From positions 160,113,801 to 160,177,800 of the forward strand of contig NC_084663.1 in assembly GCF_028389875.1 (NCBI RefSeq): a stretch of DNA of 64,000 bases, written 5' to 3'. The position numbers were made by a program, and so were the translations under genes. Positions 32,610 to 45,420 of this stretch are shown one piece after another. Origin of the DNA: Rhea pennata (lineage: Eukaryota; Chordata; Aves; Rheiformes; Rheidae). The notes under the pieces are model-generated. The model worked only from the letters and a program-made list of their open reading frames with translations. It was not told the DNA's origin and ran no database searches. Position 1 is the stretch's first letter. The number at the start of each line of letters is the position of its first letter.

Positions 32610-34010
32610 TTCTATTTGCTGTGTTCCATCTTCTCAGAATCCTGAACTCCACCGTTTCCTGGTTGTTGCAGCCAAGACTGCACCTAACTCTCACATTTCC
32701 AACCAATTCTTCCTCCTTTATAAGAAGGAGTTCCATCTAGAAGTGTTCCCTTGTTTAGTTCTTGATCACTTGTGTTGGAAGGTTCTTATCATTGCACTCC
32801 AGAAATCTTCTGGATTGCTTGTGCCCTGCTGTTTTGTCTCTCTGCAGATATCAGGGTCATGTCCTCTGGGGGGACCACAGCTTGCACACATGAGGCTTCT
32901 TCCATCTGTCTGAAGAAGGCCTTGTCTACTTCTTGACCATGTGGTCTGCAGACACTCCCTAACAGCATTGCCCATGTTGGTCTGCCTGTTAATGCTGACC
33001 CATGAGCTCTCAAGTGTCTCATCATCTCTCCCTAGGCAAAACTCCGGGCATTCTGTGCCCTCTTAAATAAAAGGGCAACTCCCCCTCCTGGCCTTCTTGG
33101 CTGTCCTTTATGAAGAGCCTGTAGCTATCCATTGCAGTACTTCAGTTGTGTGAGCAATCCCTTCATGTCTTTCTGTGATCTCAGTGGGATTGCAGGCCTG
33201 CAACAGAATGCAGACCTCTGATTCCTCCTGCTTATTTGCCATCCTGCATGCATTAGTGCTCAGGGACTTGAGGGGAATTCAGTCATGCTGATTTCCTAGA
33301 AAAGGGAAGAGGGCTTCCTCCGTAGAGCTTGCTTTCTTCTTTGTGCTTCCTTATTTGTGTGCATAATCTTGAGTTGAGGCTCATTCAGCTCTGTTTTACT
33401 GATTATAAGGTTTTGCTTGTGTGCGTCAACCTGCTGCCTTTGCTTACCAGCTTGGTCTACCACTTCTTTATTTGATTGTGGGTCACTTCCCTTCCCTGTT
33501 GTTCCTAGTTTAAAGTTAATTTCACCAGGTTGCCCAGTGTGTTGGCAAAGATGCTTTTGCCCCTTGTGGTCATTGGATCCTGTCTCTTCTAGCAGTCCTT
33601 GATTCTGAAAGATGGTCTCATGGTCATAAAAATCAGATCCCTTTTGTTGACACCAGCTATGCAAACAATTGTTGGCCCAGTCTTCCTTGAATCCTTCTCC
33701 CTCTGCAGGTAGGATTGAGGAGAAAATCAGCTGGACCCACATGCCCTTGACTTTCACCCCCAGAGCCATGCAGTCATGCTTGATAGACTCCAAGTCTCCC
33801 GTGGCTTTATCGTTGGTGCCTACATGGAATAGTAACAGGGTAATGTCCAAGGGCTGGACAAACCTCAGCAGTTTCTCTACAACATTCTGGATCCAAGTCC
33901 CTGGCAAGCACCAAACTGCCTTAGACAGCAGATCAGGATGGTGGATAGGGGTCTTCATCCCCTGCAGGAGGGAGTCTTACAGCTATTACTCACCACTTCC
34001 TCCTGGTGCT
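32610..34010 (-). mobile_element. old CR1 LINE fragment: end of ORF1 (SGNH esterase) and ORF2 endonuclease
   Basis: A decayed CR1 in antisense orientation. Minus-strand frame 33958-33296 (220 codons) carries FHVGTNDKATGDLESIK, the block III (GxND) signature of the SGNH-hydrolase domain of CR1 ORF1. Directly upstream, in frame, is DSLLQG at about 33970, the remains of block I (GDS with Gly replaced by a stop codon). Further along (33300-32610) are degraded endonuclease segments, ending GCNNQETVEFRIL where intact copies have GCSDHEMVEF. It is more diverged than the sense copies, so it is older. The leftward boundary is the abrupt junction at 32609/32610. Confidence 0.85.
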
Positions 34011-35329
34011 GTCATCAAATGTTTTGTGTACCCTCTATCTATTTTAAACAGACATATTTGTATATCTTTTGTTATATGATGCAAGTAGTACAAAAGTTTG
34101 GGTAAGAAGGTTGATATATCTTTCTGTAAAGTATAAAAATTGTTTCATTCCCTTATGTGGTAGTTACCCACTTAACTTAAGAAAAAGTCCAAATTTGATG
34201 AGTAATTTCTGATGGATATATGTGATATAGTCAATGTTATCTACTATCGTCTGAAGCTCATTTTAGTAGGAGGTTGATGTTTGTTTTCTGAATGTAACAC
34301 CTGATAATCATCATATGCTTCAACAGTGAAAAGACCTGTAGTAGTATCCTCAGAAGCAATGTTGTGCTTTTTTCTTTTTTTTTTTAATCTTTTGTTTCCA
34401 TCTGTTGAAACAAGTCTCAGTTTCTTGTTTAGAATGTGGAAGTGGGGTGACTTGTAGTTATGGAGCAAAGGAAGACACGAGGAAAACAATTCCTCTAATT
34501 GAAGTGGCCATAAACTTCCTCTCTAATTTTGAGAGTCTTTAATTTTGTGCGATAAAATGCATTGACTCTGCTATTATAAATAATGTAAATTATTAAGCTT
34601 CTGGTTAGCCATCTTAATATGGTTTATTTGTTTACAACTGTGTTTAGAGACAAAGGATTAAGCACTACATAGTAATGAAATATAAAGAAGAATAGTTGGA
34701 CTCTGAAGTTCTGCCTTGGACACAAATAATTTAAAACATATCAGCTGCTGAGGTTAGATCATAGACCTGTCTCGTCTAATGTTTTATCTTTGGTGTGGTC
34801 ATTGCTGGATGTTTAAAAAAAGTGTAAGAATAGGGGACTTGTGATATTCCACAGCTTGTGATAAACTTTAAGGATTTCCAGAGTCAAAAGTGATTAACTT
34901 TATTTTTTGTTTGTTTTAGTTATTTTTTTCCATTATTTTCTCCAGTCCTTAAGAAGTTTGGAGTTCATCTGCAGCATCCTGTGGGAGTGTGTATCCAGGT
35001 TTATGTGCATGTGTGTGAGGAAGAGTGTATTTTGAACCTCTCCATGCTGACTCTTGAGAATGGTAGCAGATAGCTATAATATCAACAACCATGAGCCAGT
35101 TCACAGTGTGGCATTTTATATTCACCAGGAATCTCTGAATCTGTTAGAAATGGTGGTATTTTTGGGCTTGATCTGGATAGAGAGTGAGGATTTCTTAAAA
35201 GAATTTCTGATAGTGGTTTTGGGCTGAGTAACTGGAAACTGATTTGGTAAAATGGAAAGGTGTACAAAAGGAGACCTCGAATGATGATTGCCTATTTCAG
35301 AAAAGCAGACTGAGAAATTAGAGATCTGT

Positions 35330-36170
35330 GAATGAAATAAGTTGTGCTAATAAGCTTGAGTACTTGAACATGGAGATGGCTTGTGATTCCTATAAGTCAA
35401 AGAGGAAAAAAATGATAGAAAAGGGTTAAAAAGCTAACTCAATGAATAACCCTTCATGAGCAGAGATTAGAAATAAGAACTGGAAAGAGATGGAGAAAAT
35501 CAGAATGATTAGAAAATGATTGGCAATCATTTTGTTAAAGCCATGTCTTAGGTCAGAGTGAATACAGTTAGCAGTGCTTATTTAATCTGACTAGTTTGGA
35601 TTTCAGTACCATTTTCTGCTGAACTATAGGGAACATTAATTCAAAAAAGAATTAGAGATTTGTAAAAATAAGCCAGTCGTGTAGCACTGGCTATAAAGTA
35701 GAGTACTGACAGTTGATGTCAGAGTGGATAATATTGCTATTTTCTGCAGGATTGTTCTTGACTGTTGATGATTGGAAAGTGACCTTAGCACAAGAAAAGT
35801 CAATGCATGCTGTTAAAACTTGCTGATGACGCAAAATTTAAAGGCTTCCCTTATACACAGACGTATTAGGCCATTACTGAAGAACTAGATGACCTTGAGG
35901 ATGTGAATCACCAAAAATAGCACCAAGTGCACAGTGCCAGAAGAAGGAATCGTTGCAAAGAGCTTTTGCAGTAGGCTGAGAGTTTATTATTTGGAAATGC
36001 AGAGAATTAGGAAGAGGTAGATTCCAGAATTTGTTTCTGTTTGTGTTTTGTGACATAGCTTGAAGGAAATGTTTTAGTGGTAGAGCATCTAGCTCCTTAT
36101 CAAACAAGATGATTAACATTATGCTTTTGCAGCAGCTTATTCTGCAGCTGGCAGCCATATTTGGACTGCT
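35330..36170 (+). mobile_element. ancient CR1/L3-like LINE remnant
   Basis: Highly decayed sense-strand similarity to the CR1/L3 reverse transcriptase region. CTTGCTGATGACGCAAAATT corresponds to the FADD-T-K box, followed by a GATGACCTTGAGGATGTG stretch and AGCACCAAGTGCACAGTGCC, matching the conserved NxxKCKV region in order. GGATTTCAGTACCATTTTCT upstream recalls the DFSKAF block. No frame is open. Boundaries are approximate. Confidence 0.55.
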
Positions 36171-39100
36171 AAGTTAAAGGAAGATTCTTTTATCAGTTCC
36201 CTTAATTCTAATATTAGCTGGAAAATGCTATATGCTTAATAAAAACTTGCATAGAGTCAGCAAAATAGTACTGGCAGAATCTATGGAAAATATTTTTCTT
36301 GTGTTCTATACAGCCATATAGAAAGACTAGTTTTGAAGCTGTTTATTTTGGTTCTGTTGGAAGTCTTTACAAAAACAAAACAACAATTGAGGAGAAACCT
36401 TTAAGGTGTTATCTTGGAAAAATAAATAGGAATCAGATGCTCATATAACTATGAATTCAAGTAGTGCATTATGAATCTGGAGGCCCAAACTATCCATGTC
36501 TGAAATAGGACAGATGATCAGAGAGACTGGTAGTTTTCCAGAAACATAGTTACCAGAAGTTCAAGGCTCACACTTCGAACACCTTTCCTGTGAAGAGAAT
36601 TTTGCCCTTCTCACAGGGCAGTAGAGATCTCTTGTAAACAGCTACTACATCTTGTTGCTCAGAAGAAAGTTCAGGAGCAATATCTTTTTAGATTTTAAAA
36701 TTAAGAAATGATTTTACAAAAGTTCAGATTTGGGAAGGAAAAGAACAATATTAAGATCAGATATTATTGTACCAGTCATTTTGCAAAACTGCTACAAAAT
36801 GTTGATTAAAAAAAAATAATCACATAGGAACAGTTCTTTCCTGATTCCCAGGACATCCAGGAACAGTCTTGTCTGCTTCTTTGGAATTATTAACACAAAA
36901 TGACTGGGAAATAAGTGTGCTGCGGTTATTTATAAAATCATCAATCTAACACTAGAATCTAGAGTGCTTGATACTTTTTAAAAGAAAATATACACACAAA
37001 CAAAACCCTCCAAAGCCAAAAAAACTATATGTTCTGCAAATCTTTGAAGATTGTGGTGCAATGAAGTAATGGGCCTTAATATATGACTATAATAGGTTTT
37101 TCAAGGATTCAGGGAAAAGGGAGACAAGGGAACAAGTACATACGGCCCACAGAAAAAGAGCTGCTGGAAAGTAGCCCTCTTGCTCTTCTAATTTTTTTCC
37201 TATGAACATTTATTGTACACTGAGGTACTAAGCAGTGCTGTCTTTTTTAGTTTCTCTGGAGGTGGAACACAGAATTTTTCAGGCAGCTGTGGCTGCGATC
37301 AGTTTGTAATTTACCCAGATGCCTTTGTAATGATGTAATGCTTAGATTCCTGTGGCTAGTGAATGGAACTAGAAGGCCTGTGTGGATGGATTAGGCATCC
37401 ACAGCAGCTCTTTGCAGCCATATCATCTCGAATTCTAGCGTGGTATATATGAATGCATAGATCAATAATTGTCTTTCTCAACGGGAAAAAAATCTGATGT
37501 AATTATTATGTTTTTTTTAATTGATCAAGAATTCTGAGATATGTCCATGTTTTGAATGTTGATAAAGGAGCATTCTGTGAGATATGCAGACAAACTACTA
37601 CAACACTGCTAGATTTAGTGCCTGGTTTTGTACGCTTACTCTCTTATGAATGATACTCCTGGAAGTTCCAGGAAAGGTTACTATGTGGATAAAGAAAACT
37701 TTATTTGTTGGAAAGCGTGAAATGCCCTGGCTTGATTTCCAAGTGGGAGATATATTAGCTTGTTATACTATATAATTCTGGTTACATTACAATTAAAGGA
37801 GGGACAAATTTGTTTTGGTGGAAGGGAATTGAGTCTGTTGACGGCTTGGCTGTTCTCTGTAATGGTAAAAGGGCAGTGAAACCATGTGTCATTTTGTTTC
37901 CTGTATTTGACTTTGGACAGGTGATGTTTAGCAAGACTTAAATCAGGAGGAACTCCTTGGAGCTGTGAAATCTTAAAGTATGCTTAGAAGAGTGTTTTAC
38001 TTAGGATTGATCTCACTGGAGATCTGTTCTTGGAATGACGTCTGAAAACTGTGATCTCTTACAGCTTACTTTAAAGTATTAGAAGTGGCAGTGTACTTGG
38101 ATATTTTGAAGGTCAGATAGCTTGTGACTGCCTGAGTCCAGACATCAATCCACTAACTTCTTTAGGCCTTTACACCTTTATAGGTGGTCTTGGTTCTGTC
38201 AGCATGTGGCAAAAATTGTAATTTACCTGTGAAATATATATTCTTCATAGCTTTAGACAAACTATTTAAAGTCTCTTCTAAAATATCTGCCCCTTGAGGC
38301 TGTGACAATTAATTATGTAACCTTTCACATGGGCGAGCAGAAATAGACATAAGTATAGATGGGAGATGCTTTATATACTGTATTTAGTTACTAAAGAGAA
38401 AATGTCAATACTATGCTCATCTATGGTAACTTACAAATTTTCTTTCCCCATTTATTTTTCTACAAAGTTTGGCTAAATAGTATAAACTGTTTGGGTTTAT
38501 GCTTATTTAGACATTACTGATTTCTTTCTCGTGTGAACTTTCTTCTCTACAAGCAAGGTATTTTCATGCTCGCTAACATGGAGCTCATCCTCTTAAGTAG
38601 TAACAAGCTTTTTTTAGGGTGTTTGTTTTATTTCTGGAGGGAAAGAGTGTAAGAGTGTAATTTATATACTTTTTAAATTAGCTATAAAGACTCCTTACTG
38701 TTAGACGAAAAAGGTACACAGTGCAACTCATATCTGTGTACTAAAAGTGAGAAGTCTAAGAACACTAGTAGCCAACTGATTTGATAGTGGAAAAAAAGTA
38801 CTGTGGTAGAGTAGATGGGGTTCAAAAGTCTCGCATTGCTGTTTGGGATGGTGCATTTAGGCAAGTGCTCATAGTTTTCATGTGACTCAGTTCAAATGAA
38901 GATATCCCCCCCCTTTTATTTTTTAAAGGGGTGTTTAAAGTGTGCGTTTACCTAACTGGGAAAGGAAAAGGAATGAGGAAAGAAAAATCTTGCTCCAGAA
39001 AATCTTGGGGTCAGGTGTCTGAAGGAAGCATGGCAGTACATTCAGATGATCCTTAGTAGGAGAAAATTGAGGAGGATTGCTTGCCATGTCAAGCAAAAGG

Positions 39101-39600
39101 TTTTTACACTGAAGGGTAAGAACAAAATCCTTAAGAAGAGGTATGAGGAAAATACCAAGGACTAGAACCCTTGCTTTGAGGAGGAATCATTTTCAAGAGA
39201 GAAGAGTGGAGAAAAGCTTGCTTTTGTTAGTTGTGATATATGACCTATTTTTGTTTTAATAGAAATTAAATCATAGTAAGGCGCTTTCATTTTCAATGCT
39301 TAGTTGCAACTCGCTGGCCAAGAAGGAGAAATTGAGACAGCAGCACTGTCTGATGCCAGATAGCGTAAATTCCTGTCACAGAGACCATGATAAATTTGCA
39401 CTTTAAAATACAGAGAAGGATAATGTTATAGTGTGTGCATATGAGATATGTAGGAAGAACATGTTAAGTATAGAAGTGGAAAAAGAGTAGCTGGATAAAT
39501 AGTATGATGTAGAATCTGAAGTGTCTTCTGCCCTTAAAAATGTTGCATTTCATTTTAATGTTAGAAATACTAAGTAACTTTTCTCTTACATTTTTAACAG

Positions 39601-39831
39601 ACTCTAAAGGCAGATCCAGAAGAACTATTTACAAAACTGGAAAAAATTGGTAAGGGCTCTTTTGGTGAAGTTTTTAAAGGAATTGACAATCGGACTCAGA
39701 AAGTGATTGCTATAAAAATTATTGATCTGGAAGAAGCAGAAGATGAAATAGAAGACATTCAACAGGAAATCACAGTGCTGAGTCAGTGTGACAGTCCATA
39801 TGTAACAAAATATTATGGATCTTATTTAAAG
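39601..39831 (+). CDS. STK24: STK24 (MST3) coding exon 2, kinase N-lobe
   Basis: Seventy-seven codons (residues 15-91) between TTTTTAACAG and a GTAAGA donor at 39832. It begins [17 protein letters not shown], as in human MST3 except for the first residue. The glycine-rich loop GKGSFGEV covers residues 31-38. VIAIK places the ATP-anchoring lysine at residue 53. IEDIQQEI gives the helix-C glutamate at residue 70, which pairs with that lysine. The end, [13 protein letters not shown], covers beta-4. All required N-lobe residues are present, so the gene looks intact here. STK25 and STK26 are close paralogues; the exon 1 sequence and the SLC15A1 neighbour favour STK24. Confidence 0.96.
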
Positions 39832-42800
39832 GTAAGATACTCATAGCTGATGGTGCTTTGTTTTTATAACTAACTTTTTCTAAGTCATCCACATTTACCT
39901 GTTTTCATGAGCAAGGTTATGATTCAGAATTCATTTGAATAAAAATGAAGTAGTTGACAGAACTGAGTATGTCTTTTGCTATTTCTGTACAAAAAGGAAT
40001 TCATTTGAATAATACCAACTTGCTCTTTCTGAGTAATATTCAGATTTTCCTGATATTAACAGAATGTAACTCCTTAATTGCTGTTTACTTTCAGAAAACG
40101 TAAACCTAAATCTGTATTTAAACTGTCCAAATATGAAAAAGTATGCGATATTGGCTGTTTTGCTAGGTTTGAACATTTTTGTCAAACTTTGACAATTAGT
40201 AGCAGATTTTAAGTGTTTTTTTGTTTGTTTGTTTTTTAGGAGACTGAATCTAGTCTTACTCTGAGTGATTTAAAAATTAAACCAAGAAGTTAGTTTATCT
40301 GTAGAAGACAGCACATTAGCCATAAGTATAAGCTAGTAAAAGAGGTTTCTAGTAACTGCCTTTTGAGTCTGTTTAGTCAGCCTCTTCTCCTCCTCCCATA
40401 TTAATTTATTTCAGGGTGCTGTTTTAATGGTGCCAGATAAAGTTTTTTTGTTTAATTGACTAGAGATTTATTGTTTCTAGAAGGTAGTAAAACCATCTGG
40501 AAGCTTTTGATACTACTTTATTTATTTGGTTAGTTTTGATTCCCATCTGGATAGTTTTCTTTTATGACAGTGAGATGGCAAATTAGAGATAAGAGATTGT
40601 TCTCTTGAAGAGGTTTGAAGTTATGAGTAAGCAGAATACAGTTTAAAATTGATTTTCAGGCTGCATTTGCCTGTCTAGAAATATTTTATTTTGTCAGCAA
40701 AGACATGAAGGTTCTGGAAGGGGGACCTTTATCTCTGGATTTCTGAGATTTCCAGTGATTGCTAAGAAAAAGGAACTTTTCCCTGAATCCAGGAGATGCC
40801 TAACTGAAGAGACAGTTTGTCTTTTCCTCTTTATGCTCCAGACCAATCTACTTGGACAGCTTATCATTGAGGGCCCTGTGAATTGTTTCAGATCTAGTTT
40901 CCTTTTATCAGTGCTGTACTTAGATCTGTAAAGTATCAGGCAGTATGTAATTTAACATAGTAATTTTGATAAACTTTTAATCATCTCTTTATTTCTTTTG
41001 AAGTTTCTTGATCTAGGTTTGGTAGTTATATGAAGCATGGCATATAGAGAAAGCAAAAGCAGAATTTCTCTCCTTGTGGGCTTTTTCCCTGCTTCGGATC
41101 TTTTTGTTTTATGGGAGAACTTTGGTTAGTGAAGATAATACAAGATAATAAAATCTTACAGAATAAGTGAAATAGAATACAGGAAAAATAAGAGTTTGTT
41201 GGAAATGCCACCTAATAGTTTTTAATTTACATAATAGCAGTGGGGCTATAAAAGAAAATCTAGTGTCCAAACTGAAGCTGAGCAAATGTCAGAAGTTTGT
41301 GAGGGTAATACTGGGAACTGTTACTTTTACTAAGTGAAAGAGAAAGACTGTAGGGCTCAGTGGCTGCAATGGGTTTGGTTTAAGCACTGAAAGTGTCACA
41401 GATGATATTGGTGCTTACTGCTTGGAGGAGGGCCCTCTGATAACAATCCTTCAACCTCCTTCCTGTCAAGTGTAGTAAGGTGAATTTTACTGTAAGTTTT
41501 CTGACTTGATGTGGTCTTTTTCTAACAGACTGCATTAACAGTGGCTACGTAAGATTTGGTAACTTTTGATAGCTACAGGAGGAACATTTAGCTCTTTCTA
41601 AATGTACAGCTAGTCATGTTTATTCATTACTTCAGAGTTCTGTAAATATGTGGATTCTTTTTCAAGGCACTTTTGATTTGGAACTATAGAACTTTCGATC
41701 TTCAAAAACCCCACAGTTTGTTTTATCTATGCAGTTAAAAGTTAATATGTAGGAATTACGGGATGCTTAAAAAACTTTGTAAAGGAAACATGCAGTTTTA
41801 TTAGCTTTATAAAGTAAGGATCAGATCTATTGTTGGATACTAATGCTGTGTAATAATTTATATGTATATTTAAGAAGGAATGTATTAATGTTATTGGTTA
41901 ATATTCTTGGCTAGAAATCTAAACTTATTTACTGTAGAATTTTGTTGTCTTTGCAAGCCAAGACTGGTGTCTGTAGTTATAAGGGCTTGATCATCATCTG
42001 ACTCTCTCTTTCTTCATCACTAGGAGTGATATTCCACATTCTGAGTGGTTAGGAGACATTATTTCTTCCATGTTTGGATAGTTTAGCAGTAGTCACAAAA
42101 AGAATACTAACTTCTTTAAAGTGAACAGGTAGACAAACTGTAAGATCTTAGGGAATTTTGGCAGCCACTGCAGCAGTTGTTGTGATAACTTCTATTTGGA
42201 AGATTTAGACTTCTGTATGCAACTGCCACCATTCAGAAATAGGAATCTCTTTCTGCAAAAGCCTGTGCAGCATGGTGTGTGCTGACAATATATCTGGTGG
42301 ATCTTGGATAGAAAGAGGTGCCATTTATAGAAAATTCTTAAATTGATTTTCTGTAAATTATGTATGGCAGACAAATAACAATTTCCTTCTCATCTGGGAC
42401 ACTACAGACTTTGATTAATATTCATATCCCTTTTCAGAAAAAGTTCATGTAATTGCAAAAGACTTGTCCTGACATCTTTTAAAATGTTTGAGAGATTTTA
42501 AGATGCATTCTGTATTTTCAAAGGTGGTTAATGGGCAGTGCCACAGAGCATGTGACCTCATGTATTTTTGAAGATTCTGTAGACTGAATGTCTAGGTTGT
42601 GATTTTTTTTTTTAGTATTTTTATTTTTAAATATGAATCATCTGTCTCTGAGAAATACTTTTTGTATTGCTCTCATTCTCTCTCATTCCACACCTGCCTC
42701 AACTGAGCTACATGATAGTACATGCCTAGTGCGTTGAGGGCTGTGCTGTGTGAAATTTTATAAGGCTTGTATGATACTGCTGTGCTTGCCTGAGGCCTCT

Positions 42801-45139
42801 TACTATCTTTGGATAAGGTTTATGAGAACAACTTGTCAAGCTTTTGGTGTCTATTGGTGTCTATATGTGGAAGCACAACTTAAAATGAGTATATCATTTT
42901 AATGGTAATTATTTTGTCCTAGAAATTTACATTTTAACCAATTTTTCACTACTTTTTAGCACAGGGTAATAGATCCAGATTTGCCATGCTGAATTTTCTT
43001 ACTCTAAAATTTTTTTTAAATATCTCAAATTTGTATTTTCAGAAATGTATTTGCCTTGTCCCAGTTATTTTTAAATTCAGGGACTAAGCCATATGTGTGA
43101 AGTATTACTGCTTTAACATGGAAAGTGAGTCTTACAAGAAGCAGCTTATTGCCTGCATGCAGCAAATCTGTTCCCTCTGGACTTAGTTATTTATCTTTTA
43201 TCAGAGGTTTACGTGTAATTACTGTGGTCAGACTTGGATTGAGTAGAGCAATAAGCAGTAGTGAAGTGAATAGGAGTTTAGATTGTCACTATGAATATAA
43301 ACTAATTTGAGGAAGTTCTTTTTGCCAGAAACCCCAAGTTCTTTATACAAAACAGAAATGCAAGTACTCAACTTCTTTCTAAAGCCACATTTTTTAAATA
43401 TGATGTCTTCACGTTCCCATTCTTTTAGGACAAAGGGTTTCTGTTTATGGTAGGAGATTGTAAGTAGAATGTTACTCTTAAAGCATATCTCAGTGACATG
43501 TTTTATGTGGATGCATATAGCTAAAGAGAATACCTATTCTTATCTGCCATGGCGTGTCAAAAACCTGTATCAATGTTTCCTAATAAGATTGACATTTGTG
43601 ATGAGCACCCCTTCCTCTCGTTATCTCCTCCATGATGTGATTAAGTGCTCCACAGAGAGAATTAAGTCTCTTTTTAGATCCATATAGAATTCATTTATGA
43701 AACCTCTCTGGGTCTGTTGCTTTCTTCAGATTTTAGCTAAGAGCGTTGACTGCCCCCTTTGTAATGGAATAGAAATTCTTTGTGTTTCTTTTTGGATTTA
43801 TTTCTTATAAAATTGTCTAAATTTTCTATTTGTCTAAAATTGTCTAAGAGTTGCCTGCTCTCTCTTCTGAGTTTTGCCCTACTATATCTCTTGCTATAAA
43901 ATCTTTTTGTAACAAAAACTTTCTGTTTAGGAGTCTGTCCACTTGTTTTTATGCATATTACTCTGTTTTACCAATTTTTCCAGAGATTAATTTAATTGCT
44001 TCTAAAGTTGCTTATTTTGCTCTTCCTTAGCTAACCTTTTTGGAATCTGTTTTAATTCCCAAATTGATGCATCTCTGTACTTTTTCTACATTATTTTATT
44101 ATAACTTTAATCACTGCTTTATCATAACCTTATAATATTTTCATATTTCTTTAGTGTTGAGTTATTTTTATAAATATATAGGAGACAGTTTATTTGTTGT
44201 CTTATTTATCTTTAAATAGTTGAAGAATAAAATTTAAGTTAATCTCAGGCTTTATATGTATATGTCTCTATAATATGTATAAAAAGAGCTGAGATTTATA
44301 CAAAAGTTGAAATTAATGTTATATATTGTTATTGATATTAATGTATATATGTATGTATAAAAAAGGATACAAATTTTTAATTCACTCTCTTAGACATCTA
44401 AATATAGAGATGAATGTAACAATAGGGCAAATGATCACAAAGTATTCTCAACATCCAATATAATGAGATACAGGTGATACTGAACAAGTGTTGAACTAGT
44501 TTTGTAACATCCATTAAAAGAAAAACAAGAATAATCTCATGGTTCTTCATTCTTCAGATGTGTTTTTCTAGCACACTTTGTAGCTTTTCAGATATCCTCT
44601 CTGGAGCTGTTTGAACATCTTGACCCAGTGAGGACCAGACTTTGGGTGCCATTTCACTTCTCCTTTTTTCCACAGACAATTTCCCATTCTATAAAAGTAT
44701 TTTAAGAATTCTTTAAAAAACAAACAAATAAAAAATCTTTGAAAAATGCTGAATGCTGATTAGGTTCATAAAGGAGAAATGCTGCTCATTTTGCCTTTAG
44801 TCTTTATGCATATATCAGTTATTTCTGGTTTTAGGACATAATACACCCATTGCTCTAAGCCAAGCTAATGTTTCTATATCCTGCAAGAAAATGGAAAATG
44901 ACTTCTAATCAAATTTTTATGAGTGATGCAACATACTCTCATGAAATAATACATGCCACTTTTATGAAGTTTGATTAACTGGGATCTGTAGAGTAAGCTC
45001 AGGCAAATGGAGTCTAGAAATAATGATTTCTTTTGAAAAGCAGCGATTCTGGAAGTAAGTTGTAGTTTATTTTAGGTAATCAACTGAACATGAGGTTTGT
45101 AAATAATGTTGTGGCTCAGCAAAAATAAATCTTATATTG

Positions 45140-45420
45140 GCTGGGGCCTGACACAGAGGGCAGTGGTGAGGCCATTTCTGGAACACTATGACCAGTTCAA
45201 TGTGGCTGGGAAATGGAATGCATTCACTGAGGAGCTGCTGGAACAAAATTAGGTTTGGAAAAACCTATATTACAGTGAAAGACTGAAGTTCAATCTTGAT
45301 TTTGTTTATTCTAAAGAAAGTTGGGTAATGGCTTGATATGTATGTAAGAAATTTTTCCTTGTTTAAGTGCTAATAATTCAGTGATTTCTAATCTGATAGG
45401 CCAAGCTATTGTAAGATGTA
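45140..45420 (+). mobile_element. ancient CR1-like LINE remnant
   Basis: Weak but ordered similarity to the CR1 3' coding region: GTGAGGCCATTTCTGGAACA and CTATGACCAGTTC correspond to the L-V-R-P-x-L-E-Y-C-x-Q-F stretch. A GAAAGACTGAAG stretch follows, recalling the E-R-L-R-E-L block. No open frame; edges approximate. Confidence 0.45.

Larger units (their letters stand above)
20845..39600 (+). other. STK24: STK24 intron 1
   Basis: An 18.8-kb intron from a GTGAGG donor to a TTTTTAACAG acceptor. The first 300 bp are still CpG-island sequence and the rest is AT-rich. It holds small homopolymers, the TTTTA and TTTTG arrays, the CR1 mosaic at 29779-34010 and an ancient CR1/L3-like remnant at about 35330-36170. 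I recognise no other gene in it. The short ORFs at 21376-26710 and 36200-39500 have no recognisable product. Confidence 0.9.
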
